7,262 bases of DNA, from assembly GCA_018714545.1 (NCBI GenBank), contig DVNG01000013.1, positions 1 to 7,262 of the forward strand, written 5' to 3'. Position numbers and translations under genes: made by a program. Shown piece by piece: positions 1-6,605 of the stretch (position 1 is the first letter of the stretch; the number at the start of each line of letters is the position of its first letter). Under the pieces are notes generated by a model. That model saw only the letters and a program-made list of their open reading frames with translations. It searched no databases and was not told where the DNA came from. The stretch is from Limousia pullorum (GTDB taxonomy: Bacteria; Bacillota; Clostridia; Oscillospirales; Acutalibacteraceae).

Positions 1-58
1 GGTTTTTACAACAATTCTAATAAAGTAATTTTAAGGTTAAATCATTTTTCCTAAAAAA

Positions 59-88
59 CAAAAGTGCGGAGAGAAATCCGCACTTTTG
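59..88 (-). terminator. Rho-independent terminator, minus strand
   Basis: A perfect 12-bp stem (59-70 pairs with 77-88, GC-rich in its middle) closes a 6-nt loop. Read on the minus strand it is followed by a run of six T, whereas the plus-strand side has no T run, so it terminates minus-strand transcription. It lies about 50 bp beyond the stop of the truncated F5/8C remnant and was probably the terminator of the original intact gene. Confidence 0.8.
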
Positions 89-140
89 ATAGAAAAGGAT
101 TATAAGAAAATGAAACTAAAAAACTTTTGGCTTATTTATA

Positions 141-476
141 TTACACAAATCCATAAACATAGGCGGGACTTGTAAGCTCTATGGTAACAACGGTGTTGCC
201 TGAGCCTGACCATTCAGCCTCCCACTTGGTATTTACATTGCCGTCAATCATCATTGATGGGGAGGTGGAGTCTCCCGGTTGTGAAGTGTCTGCCCATGCC
301 AGCAAATTTGATTTTGGAAAGTCAATAAACTTTCCGTCGTCCAAAATTGTGTAGCCTTCCGGTGCAAAGCTTATGCTTCCGTCGTCTGCGTAGGTCTGAA
401 CCGCATTGGTTTTGGGACCTGCTTCCTCTGCCGATACAGCCGCCAAAGGAAGGGATGACAAAAGCATGGCTTTGAT
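141..476 (-). pseudogene. Remnant of a secreted F5/8 type C (discoidin-like) protein, truncated at both ends
   Basis: The frame is open from just after a TAA at 477-479 to a TAA at 141-143. Its first residues (AMLLSSLPLAAVSAEEAG) look like the hydrophobic core and cleavage region of a signal peptide whose Lys-rich start is missing; the only ATG (465-467) falls inside that core. The following stretch, with MIDGN-NTKWEAEWSG and then TVVTIELTSPAYVYGFV, resembles the first half of an F5/8 type C carbohydrate- or surface-binding domain, which normally continues about 60-80 residues further. No promoter or ribosome site is visible, and a terminator of the upstream operon lies only about 25 bp away, so expression is doubtful. 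The intact parent would have been exported and probably bound glycans. I am confident that it is truncated and fairly confident of the domain. A short secreted protein starting at 467 is the less likely alternative. Confidence 0.6.
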
Positions 477-504
477 TTATATTTTGTAAACAACTAAAAA
501 AAGA

Positions 505-539
505 AAAAACATCAAATTCAAGCCGGATTTGATGTTTTT
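505..539 (-). terminator. Rho-independent terminator of the AKR-acyltransferase operon
   Basis: A perfect 13-bp inverted repeat (505-517 with 527-539) encloses a 9-nt loop. Read on the minus strand, the stem is AT-rich and runs into T residues interrupted by one C. It sits about 64 bp beyond the acyltransferase stop codon at 603. Confidence 0.75.
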
Positions 540-602
540 ATACAAAAATTGATTTAATTTATCATTTAAAAGAATATTTTTAGGAAATCACAGACAAAAA
601 TC

Positions 603-1358
603 TTAAAATAGTTTACCCATAGCCAATCCTGCTACAATAAAGCATGTTGGTTGATGGACAAGGTAAATAATATAGCTGTGTCTTCCGCAAAATTCCAAAA
701 AAGGTATTCTGAGATAAAAAATGCTTATTTTGCTTATTTTGTCTTTCAAAATATTATAGGCAAAGTACCCTGCAAAATACATAAATATCCACGGCAAGAC
801 CCCGAAATAATCCGAGGAATAAAAACCCTCGTTGGGAAATCCCAGAAACACCAGCCAGTTTGTGCTGTACAGGCTTTCCGGAAGCTGAAATTGGGTGAAA
901 AACAGGTTTAAAGTTCCCGATGACACGCTGTAAAACACCACAAACAAAACAAGAGAAATCAGCAGTCCCCAAACCGCAAATCTGCCCTTTAATATTTTAT
1001 GAAGTCCTGCGGTTATCAGCGCCGCCACTCCCAAAAAGAAAATTATTCCGTAATAAATCACCAGAGAGGGCATAAAAAAATAGGTGAAAAGTGTAATCAG
1101 CACTCCCGTTCCTATAAGCTTTACCGCCTGTTTCATATGACTTTTAGCCAGGCAAAAGGAAAATCCCGAAATAAAAATAAAGGTTATACATATAGTCCTC
1201 TGCCATAAGGGCACAGGAAAGGTATAGGGCCAGCGGGGCTGTTCTAAAAATATGACGAAGATATCATACACAAAATGAAAAAGCACCATATCAACAACCG
1301 CCAGCCCTCGTATGGCGTCAATCAGATTTATTCTCTTTTTCCCATTTTCCAAATCCAA
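603..1358 (-). CDS. DUF1624 / HGSNAT-type membrane acyltransferase
   Basis: A 251-residue integral membrane protein of the DUF1624 family, related to the catalytic domain of heparan-alpha-glucosaminide N-acetyltransferase. Visible landmarks are the N-terminal signature INLIDAIRGLAVVDMVLFHF (residues 11-30), with R18 and H28; H28 is at the position expected for the acyl-accepting His. Next come several hydrophobic segments (about 55-70, 80-118, 128-147, 186-203), then LEFCGRHSYIIYLVHQP (221-237), a C-terminal signature shared with other membrane acyltransferases. By family, it would move an acetyl or other acyl group across the membrane to an envelope glycan; the substrate is unknown. The start is TTG: an in-frame TAA lies 12 nt upstream, no ATG is available, and GGGAG precedes it. 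A second TTG at 1352 has better spacing from that site and may be the real start. It is the last gene of a minus-strand operon. Confidence 0.85.
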   Translation of the reverse strand: MDLENGKKRINLIDAIRGLAVVDMVLFHFVYDIFVIFLEQPRWPYTFPVPLWQRTICITFIFISGFSFCLAKSHMKQAVKLIGTGVLITLFTYFFMPSLVIYYGIIFFLGVAALITAGLHKILKGRFAVWGLLISLVLFVVFYSVSSGTLNLFFTQFQLPESLYSTNWLVFLGFPNEGFYSSDYFGVLPWIFMYFAGYFAYNILKDKISKISIFYLRIPFLEFCGRHSYIIYLVHQPTCFIVAGLAMGKLF

Positions 1359-1390
1359 TCTCTCCCATTATTTTCTTTGACTGAAGGTTA

Positions 1391-1525
1391 TCACGACCAA
1401 ATAAAAAGATTCACACCCTTATAGGAAAAGAGCAGATAAAATGTCAGGATAAAAATAACCGCTGTTCCTATGTATTTTATATAATCCTTTTTGGTTCGTT
1501 TTTTATTTTCGTCTTTCTTTTTCAT
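1391..1525 (-). CDS. Small single-pass membrane protein (44 aa), hypothetical
   Basis: An ATG at 1525 preceded by a good ribosome site (AAAGGAG, about 7 nt upstream) opens a 44-codon frame ending in TGA at 1391. Residues 1-17 are strongly basic and polar (MKKKDENKKRTKKDYIK). Residues 18-36 are hydrophobic (YIGTAVIFILTFYLLFS), followed by a short tail ending in FIWS. The positive N-terminus predicts an inner-side N-terminus and one membrane segment. It starts 29 nt after the aldo/keto reductase stop and ends about 30 nt before the acyltransferase start, so it is co-transcribed with both. I do not recognise a family. It could be an accessory subunit of the acyltransferase, but that rests only on position. 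The ribosome site and clean membrane segment make it likely to be a real gene. Confidence 0.7.
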   Translation of the reverse strand: MKKKDENKKRTKKDYIKYIGTAVIFILTFYLLFSYKGVNLFIWS

Positions 1526-1554
1526 TTTACCGCTCCTTTCACAAAATCATTTTA

Positions 1555-2469
1555 TCAGGGCAGATGATGGCCGGCGCTTCTGTAAATGCTGTACCATTCC
1601 TGTCTGGTAAGGTCAACATCCGTGGCTTTGCAGATGTCTGAAAGTCTTTCCTTGTTTGTTGTTCCGGCTATAACCTGAATTTTTGCCGGATGACGGAGTA
1701 TCCATGCGGCGGCTATAGCTGTATTTTTTACGCCGTATTTCTCTGCAAGGCGGTCAATCTCTGCGTTAAGCTCAGGATAATCCGGGTTATCAAGGAAAAC
1801 TCCGGCTTTTCCGTATCTGAAAGGTGACCATGCCTGAATTGTCATATTTTTAAGTCTGCTGTACTCCAGCAAAAATCCGTCGTGCATTACGGACTCCTTG
1901 TTCTCCATATTTACATTGATTCCGGAGGTAATCATTCCGGCGTTTACAATGCTGAGCTGAAGCTGGTTTATAACAAGTGGAACATTTACGCCGGTTTTCA
2001 GCAGTTCAATCTGCATCATGTTGTGGTTGCTTACGCCGAAATTTTTAACCTTTCCGCTTTTGTAAAGCTCTTCAAAGGCTTCTCCAACCTCTTCAGGTTC
2101 CATAAGTGTATCAGGACGGTGAAGCAAAAGCACGTCGATATAATCAAGGTTCATTCTTTTAAGGCTGGTTTCCACGGACTCAATTATGTGTTCCTTTGAG
2201 AAATCGTAATATCTGGGGCGTATGGCGCACTTTGTCTGGATTATCATTTTATCTCTCAAGTCCTTGTGGTTTGCCATAAACTCGCCGAAAAGCTCTTCTG
2301 ACTTGCCTTTTCCGTAGATATCCGCATGGTCAAAAAAGTTTACGCCGTTGTCAAGAGCGGTCATAATAAGGTTTTCAACCTGAGCATTATCAAGGGCGTG
2401 TATTCTCATGCATCCCAATGCTATTGCGGAAGCATTCTCAATATTATTGCCGATTTTAATATATTTCAA
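1555..2469 (-). CDS. Aldo/keto reductase, YdhF-like
   Basis: A 304-residue NADPH-dependent aldo/keto reductase of the cytoplasmic TIM-barrel superfamily. Numbered from the TTG at 2469, the catalytic tetrad is present: D47 (FFDHAD), Y52 (DIYGKGKSEELFGE), K80 (MIIQTKC) and H117 (DVLLLHRPD). The sequence FGVSNHN follows in the usual place. The FDHADIYG, LLLHRPD and C-terminal RQEWYSIYRSAG segments match E. coli YdhF as I remember it. The physiological substrate is not predictable. An ATG at 2478 lies directly against the only ribosome site (GAGAGG, 2479-2484), leaving no spacing. The in-frame TTG at 2469 has 9-nt spacing and gives the ordinary N-terminus MKYIKIGN, so I prefer it. It is the first gene of the minus-strand operon and is divergent from the FkbM gene. 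Confidence 0.92.
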   Translation of the reverse strand: MKYIKIGNNIENASAIALGCMRIHALDNAQVENLIMTALDNGVNFFDHADIYGKGKSEELFGEFMANHKDLRDKMIIQTKCAIRPRYYDFSKEHIIESVETSLKRMNLDYIDVLLLHRPDTLMEPEEVGEAFEELYKSGKVKNFGVSNHNMMQIELLKTGVNVPLVINQLQLSIVNAGMITSGINVNMENKESVMHDGFLLEYSRLKNMTIQAWSPFRYGKAGVFLDNPDYPELNAEIDRLAEKYGVKNTAIAAAWILRHPAKIQVIAGTTNKERLSDICKATDVDLTRQEWYSIYRSAGHHLP

Positions 2470-2495
2470 GAAAATCATCCTCTCGTTTTTTTACT

Positions 2496-2524
2496 ATTGT
2501 AACATAGCAATTTTAAAAATACAA
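2496..2524 (-). promoter_or_regulatory. Sigma-70-type promoter for the AKR operon
   Basis: On the minus strand a -35-like TTGTAT (2519-2524) and a -10 TACAAT (2496-2501, 5 of 6 matches) are separated by 17 bp. Transcription would start near 2489, leaving about 20 nt before the TTG start at 2469 and including the GAGAGG ribosome site. The -35 match is weak (3 of 6). Confidence 0.5.
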
Positions 2525-2547
2525 TATAAACAGGATGATCAATCCGA

Positions 2548-2576
2548 TTGTAAAGCTTAATGGAATGTGGTAAAAT
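2548..2576 (+). promoter_or_regulatory. Sigma-70-type promoter for the FkbM gene
   Basis: TTGTAA (2548-2553, 4 of 6 matches) and TAAAAT (2571-2576, 5 of 6) are spaced by exactly 17 bp. The predicted start near 2583 gives a leader of about 26 nt containing GGGGGA (2596-2601) before the TTG start at 2609. This and the minus-strand promoter are divergent and their predicted starts are about 95 bp apart, so one regulator could act on both. Confidence 0.55.
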
Positions 2577-2608
2577 TACATTATATTTGAGTATTGGGGG
2601 ACAATATT

Positions 2609-3700
2609 TTGGCTTTGCCTGACTTCATAAGGGAAAAAACAACAATATGGGATTTTTTAAAAAACGACGCCACACCACTTGTGCTTTACGGCATGGGTAA
2701 CGGGGCGGATATTGTAATTTCACAGCTTGAGAAAATCGGAAGAAAGCCCTCGGAAATAATCGCCAGCGACGATTTTGTCCGTGGTCAGCTTTTTCACGGT
2801 TATAAGGTGAAAAAATTAAGTCAGGTGGAAGAGGAGCTTGGTGATTTTATAGTCCTTATATGCTTCGGAACTCAAATCGACTCGGTAATAGAAAACATCA
2901 AATCAATCGCCCGAAAGCACAAAACCTATGTGGCGTATGTTCCTGTTTTCGGCGAAAATATAATGACAGAAAATTTTCTTTTAGAGAATATTGATGATAT
3001 TATAAAAGCCAGAAATCTTTTTAAAGACGAACTTTCTTTAAAAGCCTTTGACTGCTGTTTAAATTTCTATATTTTCGGAAAGCTTTTTTATCTTTTTGAC
3101 TGCGAAAGCGAAAAGGATGAGGTTTTTGAAAATATTTTAAAGCTTGAAAATAACGAAAGCTATCTTGATTTAGGTGCGTACCGTGGCGACACAATAGAGG
3201 AATTTTTAAAATATTCCAATGGAAAATACAATCACATAACCGCACTGGAGCCGGACAAAAAGACATTTACAAAGCTTTTAGGCTACGGTGAAAACCTTGA
3301 AAACGCCTGCCTTTTAAATAAAGGCATATGGAACAGGGAAGAGGTTCTTTATTTTGAAAACCGCTGTGCCAGAGGTTCTTCACTTTCCGGAGAAATAAAG
3401 GGGAAAAAAGCTCTGCCCGTGGAAGTGACCACCGTTGACGCTTTGGACAGGGAATTTGATTTCACATATATAAAAGCCGACGTGGAGGGCGCAGAAAAAG
3501 AAATGCTTATGGGAAGCCTTGAAACCTTGAAAAAAGGAAAAGCAAAGTGGAACATTGCCGTTTACCATAGAACCGAGGATTTTTTCAGACTTCCCCTTTT
3601 GATACATTCCGTAAATCCCCATTATAAATTCTACATGCGCCATCATAAATACGTACCATTTTGGGATACAAATATTTATTGCGTGCCGGAGGAGTTATAG
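2609..3700 (+). CDS. FkbM-family SAM-dependent methyltransferase with N-terminal Rossmann-like domain
   Basis: A 363-residue cytoplasmic protein with two domains. The N-terminal part (about 1-115) is Rossmann-like, with the glycine-rich loop VLYGMGNGADIV near residues 25-36, of the kind seen before FkbM domains in Firmicutes. The C-terminal part is an FkbM methyltransferase: SAM motif I YLDLGAYRGDT (about 185-195), acidic EPD (214-216), IKADVEGAE (288-296) and the late AVYHRTEDF segment with a following His/Tyr-rich stretch. FkbM proteins mostly O-methylate sugars or natural-product hydroxyls; this substrate is unknown, and no glycan cluster is visible nearby. Start: the frame also contains a TTG at 2594, but that has no ribosome site, while TTG 2609 lies 7 nt after GGGGGA. 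It appears to be monocistronic; no convincing terminator follows. Confidence 0.85.
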   Translation: MALPDFIREKTTIWDFLKNDATPLVLYGMGNGADIVISQLEKIGRKPSEIIASDDFVRGQLFHGYKVKKLSQVEEELGDFIVLICFGTQIDSVIENIKSIARKHKTYVAYVPVFGENIMTENFLLENIDDIIKARNLFKDELSLKAFDCCLNFYIFGKLFYLFDCESEKDEVFENILKLENNESYLDLGAYRGDTIEEFLKYSNGKYNHITALEPDKKTFTKLLGYGENLENACLLNKGIWNREEVLYFENRCARGSSLSGEIKGKKALPVEVTTVDALDREFDFTYIKADVEGAEKEMLMGSLETLKKGKAKWNIAVYHRTEDFFRLPLLIHSVNPHYKFYMRHHKYVPFWDTNIYCVPEEL

Positions 3701-3794
3701 AATTAAAAATTAAGAATGAATAATTAAGAATTAAAATTATCAATAAGTCACTTTTGTTGTGTGATAAAGTTAAATAAAAGATAAAACCCCACAC

Positions 3795-3824
3795 CGTAGG
3801 GGCGGATTAACATATCCGCCCGGT
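3795..3824 (+). repeat. Palindromic repeat element A (CGTAGGGGCG family)
   Basis: An 8-bp perfect stem (3800-3807 with 3814-3821, GGGCGGAT/ATCCGCCC) encloses TAACAT and is preceded by CGTAG. It is the inverted counterpart of element B: the outer bases are the same but the top four stem pairs differ and are compensated. Similar short GTAGGGGCG...CGCCC palindromes are, from memory, common between genes in gut Clostridia. No encoded mobilising enzyme is visible here. Confidence 0.7.
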
Positions 3825-3980
3825 CGCAGTAGGTTTTATGATAAAAACAAGTTATTTTATAACGATGATTTTCACCGTTAGATGAACCAAATCCACATTT
3901 TAAAATATGTTTTGGGTCGGTTTTATTATTTAGCATATTCTCCGTAAACAGGTATATTTTTGTTATCCGGTGTTGCTTTA

Positions 3981-4009
3981 CCGGGCGCACATGATAGTGC
4001 GCCCCTACG
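3981..4009 (-). repeat. Palindromic repeat element B (CGTAGGGGCG family, inverted copy)
   Basis: An 8-bp perfect stem (3983-3990 with 3997-4004, GGGCGCAC/GTGCGCCC) encloses ATGATA and is followed by CTACG. Aligned with the reverse complement of element A, the foot CCGGGCG and the tail CGCCCCTACG are identical, while the top of the stem is GCAC/GTGC rather than GGAT/ATCC. The two elements face each other about 155 bp apart, like terminal inverted repeats, but there is no target-site duplication. Confidence 0.7.
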
Positions 4010-4040
4010 ATGATAGTTCTTTAAAAGAATAAAAAGAAAA

Positions 4041-4142
4041 AGTTAACTGAGAGCGAGCCATTCCAAAGATTAAAGAAAACGTCTCGCCCGCCTTGTAATG
4101 ATGTTAATTTCCAAGAGGAAGTTCTGCAAGGCGGTGATAAAA
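4041..4142 (+). repeat. Structured repeat, copy 1: leader plus one CTCGCCCG hairpin unit
   Basis: The leader (4041-4080) contains AGCCATTCCAAAGATT. It is followed by GTCTCGCCCG and a hairpin whose lower stem is CCGCCTTG (4088-4095) paired with CAAGGCGG (4127-4134). Inside is a second stem (AATTTCC with GGAAGTT) around AAGA. The A-rich spacer after it runs into the coaX ribosome site. Aligned without gaps to the reverse complement of 6660-6761, 85 of 102 positions match by hand count, and 22 consecutive leader bases are identical. It lies about 20 bp upstream of the coaX ATG. I cannot tell whether it acts as DNA or as leader RNA. Confidence 0.85.
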
Positions 4143-4163
4143 ATAAAGGTGGGATAAAAATAA

Positions 4164-4937
4164 ATGATACTTTGTGTTGATGTGGGAAATACCAATATAA
4201 CTATGGGAATATTTAAAGATAAAAAGCTTGTGCTTAAAACAAAGATTTCAACCGATAAGGGAAAGACTGCGGACGAATACGCCATAGAGATTTTCACTAT
4301 GTTTAGGGTGTACAGCATAGAGCTTTCCGATGTTGACGGCTGTATTATAGGCAGTGTTGTGCCTCAGGTCACTTCACAGCTTAAAGAAGCTTTGAAAAAT
4401 CTTTTCGGATGCACTCCTTTGATTGTGGGCGCAGGCATTAAAACAGGACTTAATATTAAGATAGATTCGCCGGAAACCTTGGGCGCTGATTTAGTTGTGG
4501 GCTGTGTTGCGGCGGCGGAATTGTATCCCTGCCCATGCATTGTTATCTGCATGGGAACAGCCACCACCATATGCTATATGGACAAAAATAAAGCCATGTG
4601 CGGCGGAGCTATAATGCCGGGCGTGTCACTTTCTTTAAACGCTTTAACTACAACCAGTGCACTTTTGCCCAGCGTTTCCCTTGACGCTACAAAAAGCGTT
4701 ATCGGCAAAAACACAAACGACTGTATAAAATCCGGTGTTGTGTGGGGAGCCGTGTGTATGCTTGACGGAATGATTGAAAAAATCGAAGAGGAAAGCAAAA
4801 GCGACTGCACCATTGTGGCGTCCGGCGACCTTTCTCCGGTTATTGTAAGCCACTGCAAGCGAAAAATCATTGTAAAGGACGACCTTGTAATGCAGGGTCT
4901 TAGAATTATATATGAGAAGAACAAAAAATTAAATTAA
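4164..4937 (+). CDS. coaX: Type III pantothenate kinase
   Basis: The 257-residue length is typical of CoaX, which phosphorylates pantothenate as the first step of CoA synthesis in the cytoplasm. Family landmarks are DVGNTN (6-11, phosphate binding), SVVPQVT (64-70), KTGLNIK (93-99), LGAD (106-109, with the conserved acidic residue D109), GTATT (131-135) and GGAIMPGVSLS (147-157). Two usual residues differ: the motif normally reading D-x-G-T-A-T-T has Cys at 129 instead of Asp, and the Arg normally after GAD is Leu. The identity is clear from overall similarity to B. subtilis CoaX as I recall it, but activity may be affected. The ATG is preceded by AAAGGTGG at somewhat long spacing (11 nt). 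It is the first gene of a three-gene operon; the next start codon is 15 nt past its stop. Confidence 0.93.
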   Translation: MILCVDVGNTNITMGIFKDKKLVLKTKISTDKGKTADEYAIEIFTMFRVYSIELSDVDGCIIGSVVPQVTSQLKEALKNLFGCTPLIVGAGIKTGLNIKIDSPETLGADLVVGCVAAAELYPCPCIVICMGTATTICYMDKNKAMCGGAIMPGVSLSLNALTTTSALLPSVSLDATKSVIGKNTNDCIKSGVVWGAVCMLDGMIEKIEEESKSDCTIVASGDLSPVIVSHCKRKIIVKDDLVMQGLRIIYEKNKKLN

Positions 4938-4952
4938 GGATTGGTGATTAAC

Positions 4953-5600
4953 ATGTCAAAAAAAGAAAAACAAATACCTTTAAAGTCGGTTATGGGTTTG
5001 GCTGTGTTTGCCCTGATAATTGTTGTTATGGCTTTCACGCCGGCTGGATTTTTGAAAACCGGAAACCTTGAGGCCTCTTTCCTTGTTGTTCCTGTTGCAA
5101 TCGGCGCAATTCTGCTGGGACCAACTAACGGAGCGGTGCTGGGACTTGTTATGGGTGTTGTTTCCTTTGCCCAGTGCTTCGGAGCAAGCGACATGGGTTC
5201 GGCACTTTTCGGAGTAAGCGCAATTAACACATTTTTGCTCTGCGTAATTCCAAGAGTTATCTGCGGCTGGATGGCAGGGGTTTTCTATGACCTTTTAAGT
5301 AAAATCGACAAGACAGGTTTTGTTCCTCAGATTGCCGCCGCTGTTGTATGTCCTCTTTTTAATTTCATTCTTTTTATGCTGGGACTTTCACTGCTGTTCG
5401 GTCAGACCCCTTATCTTTTAAATTTACAGACACAAATGAACGCCTCCGGAATAGGCTTTTACTTTGCTTTGGGCGGAATGAATTTGCTTTATGAGCTTTT
5501 GGCTTCTTTGGTTTTGACAACAGGTATCAGCACTCTTATTTTAAAGTTCAAAAACCGAAATAAGGTAAAAGAAGAAGTCTCCAAAAAAGACAAAAAATAA
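4953..5600 (+). CDS. ECF transporter S component, probably for pantothenate or another vitamin
   Basis: A 215-residue, strongly hydrophobic protein with about six membrane segments, a short basic N-terminus and a Lys/Glu-rich C-terminal tail. The stretch from FTPAGFLKTGNLEASF through VVPVAIGAILLGPTNGAVLGLVMG is characteristic of energy-coupling-factor S components, which bind a vitamin and work with a shared EcfA/A'/T module encoded elsewhere. It sits between coaX and birA, so pantothenate is the natural guess; biotin is the alternative, but the sequence does not look like BioY. The ATG at 4953 is 5 nt after GGTGAT. The frame also extends upstream to a TTG at 4941, four codons earlier, which I consider less likely. 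birA starts 13 nt after its stop, which supports co-transcription. Substrate assignment is inference from neighbours only. Confidence 0.8.
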   Translation: MSKKEKQIPLKSVMGLAVFALIIVVMAFTPAGFLKTGNLEASFLVVPVAIGAILLGPTNGAVLGLVMGVVSFAQCFGASDMGSALFGVSAINTFLLCVIPRVICGWMAGVFYDLLSKIDKTGFVPQIAAAVVCPLFNFILFMLGLSLLFGQTPYLLNLQTQMNASGIGFYFALGGMNLLYELLASLVLTTGISTLILKFKNRNKVKEEVSKKDKK

Positions 5601-5613
5601 ACGGTGAAAACTT

Positions 5614-6582
5614 ATGAACAAGGATATTTTAAATACACTTTTGGATGCTAATGACTTCGTGTCAGGTCAGGAGCTTTCCGACAAGCTGGGCGTTACACGC
5701 ACCACAATATGCAACAACATAAAGGAAATCAGAAAAGCGGGTTTTGAGGTTGAGTCGGTCACAAACAAAGGCTACAAAATAACCGAGAAAACCAAAAACA
5801 TAAACGCCGTTCTCATAGAAAGAAATCTTAAAACAAAAACCTTGGGCAGAACCATTTACGAAACCGAGGAAACACCATCCACAAACACATATTTAAAGCA
5901 GGCGTTTTCCGAGGGCTGTCCCGACGGCGCACTGGCTGTAACTCATCTGCAAACCGCCGGAAAGGGCAGGCTGGGCAGAGTGTGGAAAACAGAAAAGGAC
6001 TCCTCCGCCATTATGTCCTATATTCTAATGCCGGAAATTTCACCAAAGGATATAGCCGCCGTAACCCAGGTTGTAGGACTTGCGGTGTGCAGAACCCTCA
6101 ACCGTCTTTACAACATTGGCTGTGAAATAAAATGGCCCAACGACATTATCTGCAAAAACAAAAAGCTATGCGGTATACTCTGCGAAATGTCCGCAGAACT
6201 GGACAGAGTAAACTACATAATCCCGGGAATAGGAATAAACTGTGACCAGGAAAGCTTCCCCGAGGAAATTGCCCACAAAGCAACTTCCATTTATCTTGAA
6301 ACAGGGGAGCATCCCGACAAAAATCTTATTGTCGCCGAGATATTAAACGAAACTGAAAAAATTCTTTTAACCACCGGCTTCGCCTTTGACCGCCCTTTAA
6401 TAGAGGAATACACATCCCTTTGCGCCACCATAGGCAGGCAGGTACAATTTTATCGTGACGGAAATCAGATGTCAGGCGCAGCGGTTGCCATAACCGGCGA
6501 CGGGGAACTTGTTGTGGAAACAGAAAACCACCAATCTTTCCTAATAAATTCCGGCGAAGTAACCGTCCAAGGCATCTACTAA
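5614..6582 (+). CDS. birA: BirA: biotin-protein ligase with N-terminal DNA-binding domain
   Basis: A 322-residue bifunctional ligase/repressor of typical length. Residues 1-58 form a winged helix-turn-helix (LSDKLGVTRTTICNNIKEIR, then NKGYKI). Residues about 78-255 are the ligase domain, with the biotinyl-adenylate loop GKGRLGR (116-122), KWPND (173-177), K184 in KKLCGIL and GIGINC (205-210). The C-terminal SH3-like domain spans about 262-322. It activates biotin with ATP and attaches it to carboxylase carrier subunits such as acetyl-CoA carboxylase; the DNA-binding domain suggests biotin-dependent repression of biotin genes. The adjacent S component and coaX suggest a cofactor-supply operon. 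The start follows GGTGA at 6-nt spacing. No anomalies seen. Confidence 0.95.
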   Translation: MNKDILNTLLDANDFVSGQELSDKLGVTRTTICNNIKEIRKAGFEVESVTNKGYKITEKTKNINAVLIERNLKTKTLGRTIYETEETPSTNTYLKQAFSEGCPDGALAVTHLQTAGKGRLGRVWKTEKDSSAIMSYILMPEISPKDIAAVTQVVGLAVCRTLNRLYNIGCEIKWPNDIICKNKKLCGILCEMSAELDRVNYIIPGIGINCDQESFPEEIAHKATSIYLETGEHPDKNLIVAEILNETEKILLTTGFAFDRPLIEEYTSLCATIGRQVQFYRDGNQMSGAAVAITGDGELVVETENHQSFLINSGEVTVQGIY

Positions 6583-6605
6583 TTTTAATCCCGCTTTTTT
6601 TAGTT

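Larger units (their letters stand above)
3701..4163. other. Non-coding intergenic region with several repeats
   Basis: I see no coding sequence in these 463 bases. In order they hold an AT-rich stretch with two copies of ATTAAGAAT (3709-3717, 3723-3731), a palindrome (element A, about 3795-3824) nested in an outer 8-bp stem (3781-3788 with 3832-3839), about 155 bp of AT-rich sequence, an inverted second palindrome (element B), then the leader and hairpin of the CTCGCCCG repeat just before coaX. The last 31 bases contain GATAAAAATAAA twice (4136-4147, 4153-4164). I could not identify a confident coaX promoter here. Confidence 0.7.

Noticed and set aside
651..1208. Plus-strand open frames opposite the acyltransferase
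   Set aside because: They have no ribosome sites or recognisable domains and are antisense shadows of a clear membrane protein gene.
3748..3990. Minus-strand 80-residue open frame in the intergenic region
   Set aside because: It crosses both strands' palindromes, has no ribosome site and no recognisable domain.
3795..4009. A complete MITE bounded by elements A and B
   Set aside because: No target-site duplication flanks the pair (ACAC on one side, ATGA on the other), and the internal sequence could not be shown to be repeated, so I list only the two palindromes.
4037..4163. Riboswitch controlling coaX
   Set aside because: The structured leader here is a copy of a repeat that also occurs after birA and purL, so it is not specific to coaX. 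No known vitamin riboswitch pattern was recognised.
4953..5600. BioY biotin transporter, suggested by the neighbouring birA
   Set aside because: The membrane pattern and the FTPAGFL...IGAILLGP signature fit a general ECF S component better than BioY, and coaX is equally close. The substrate is left open.
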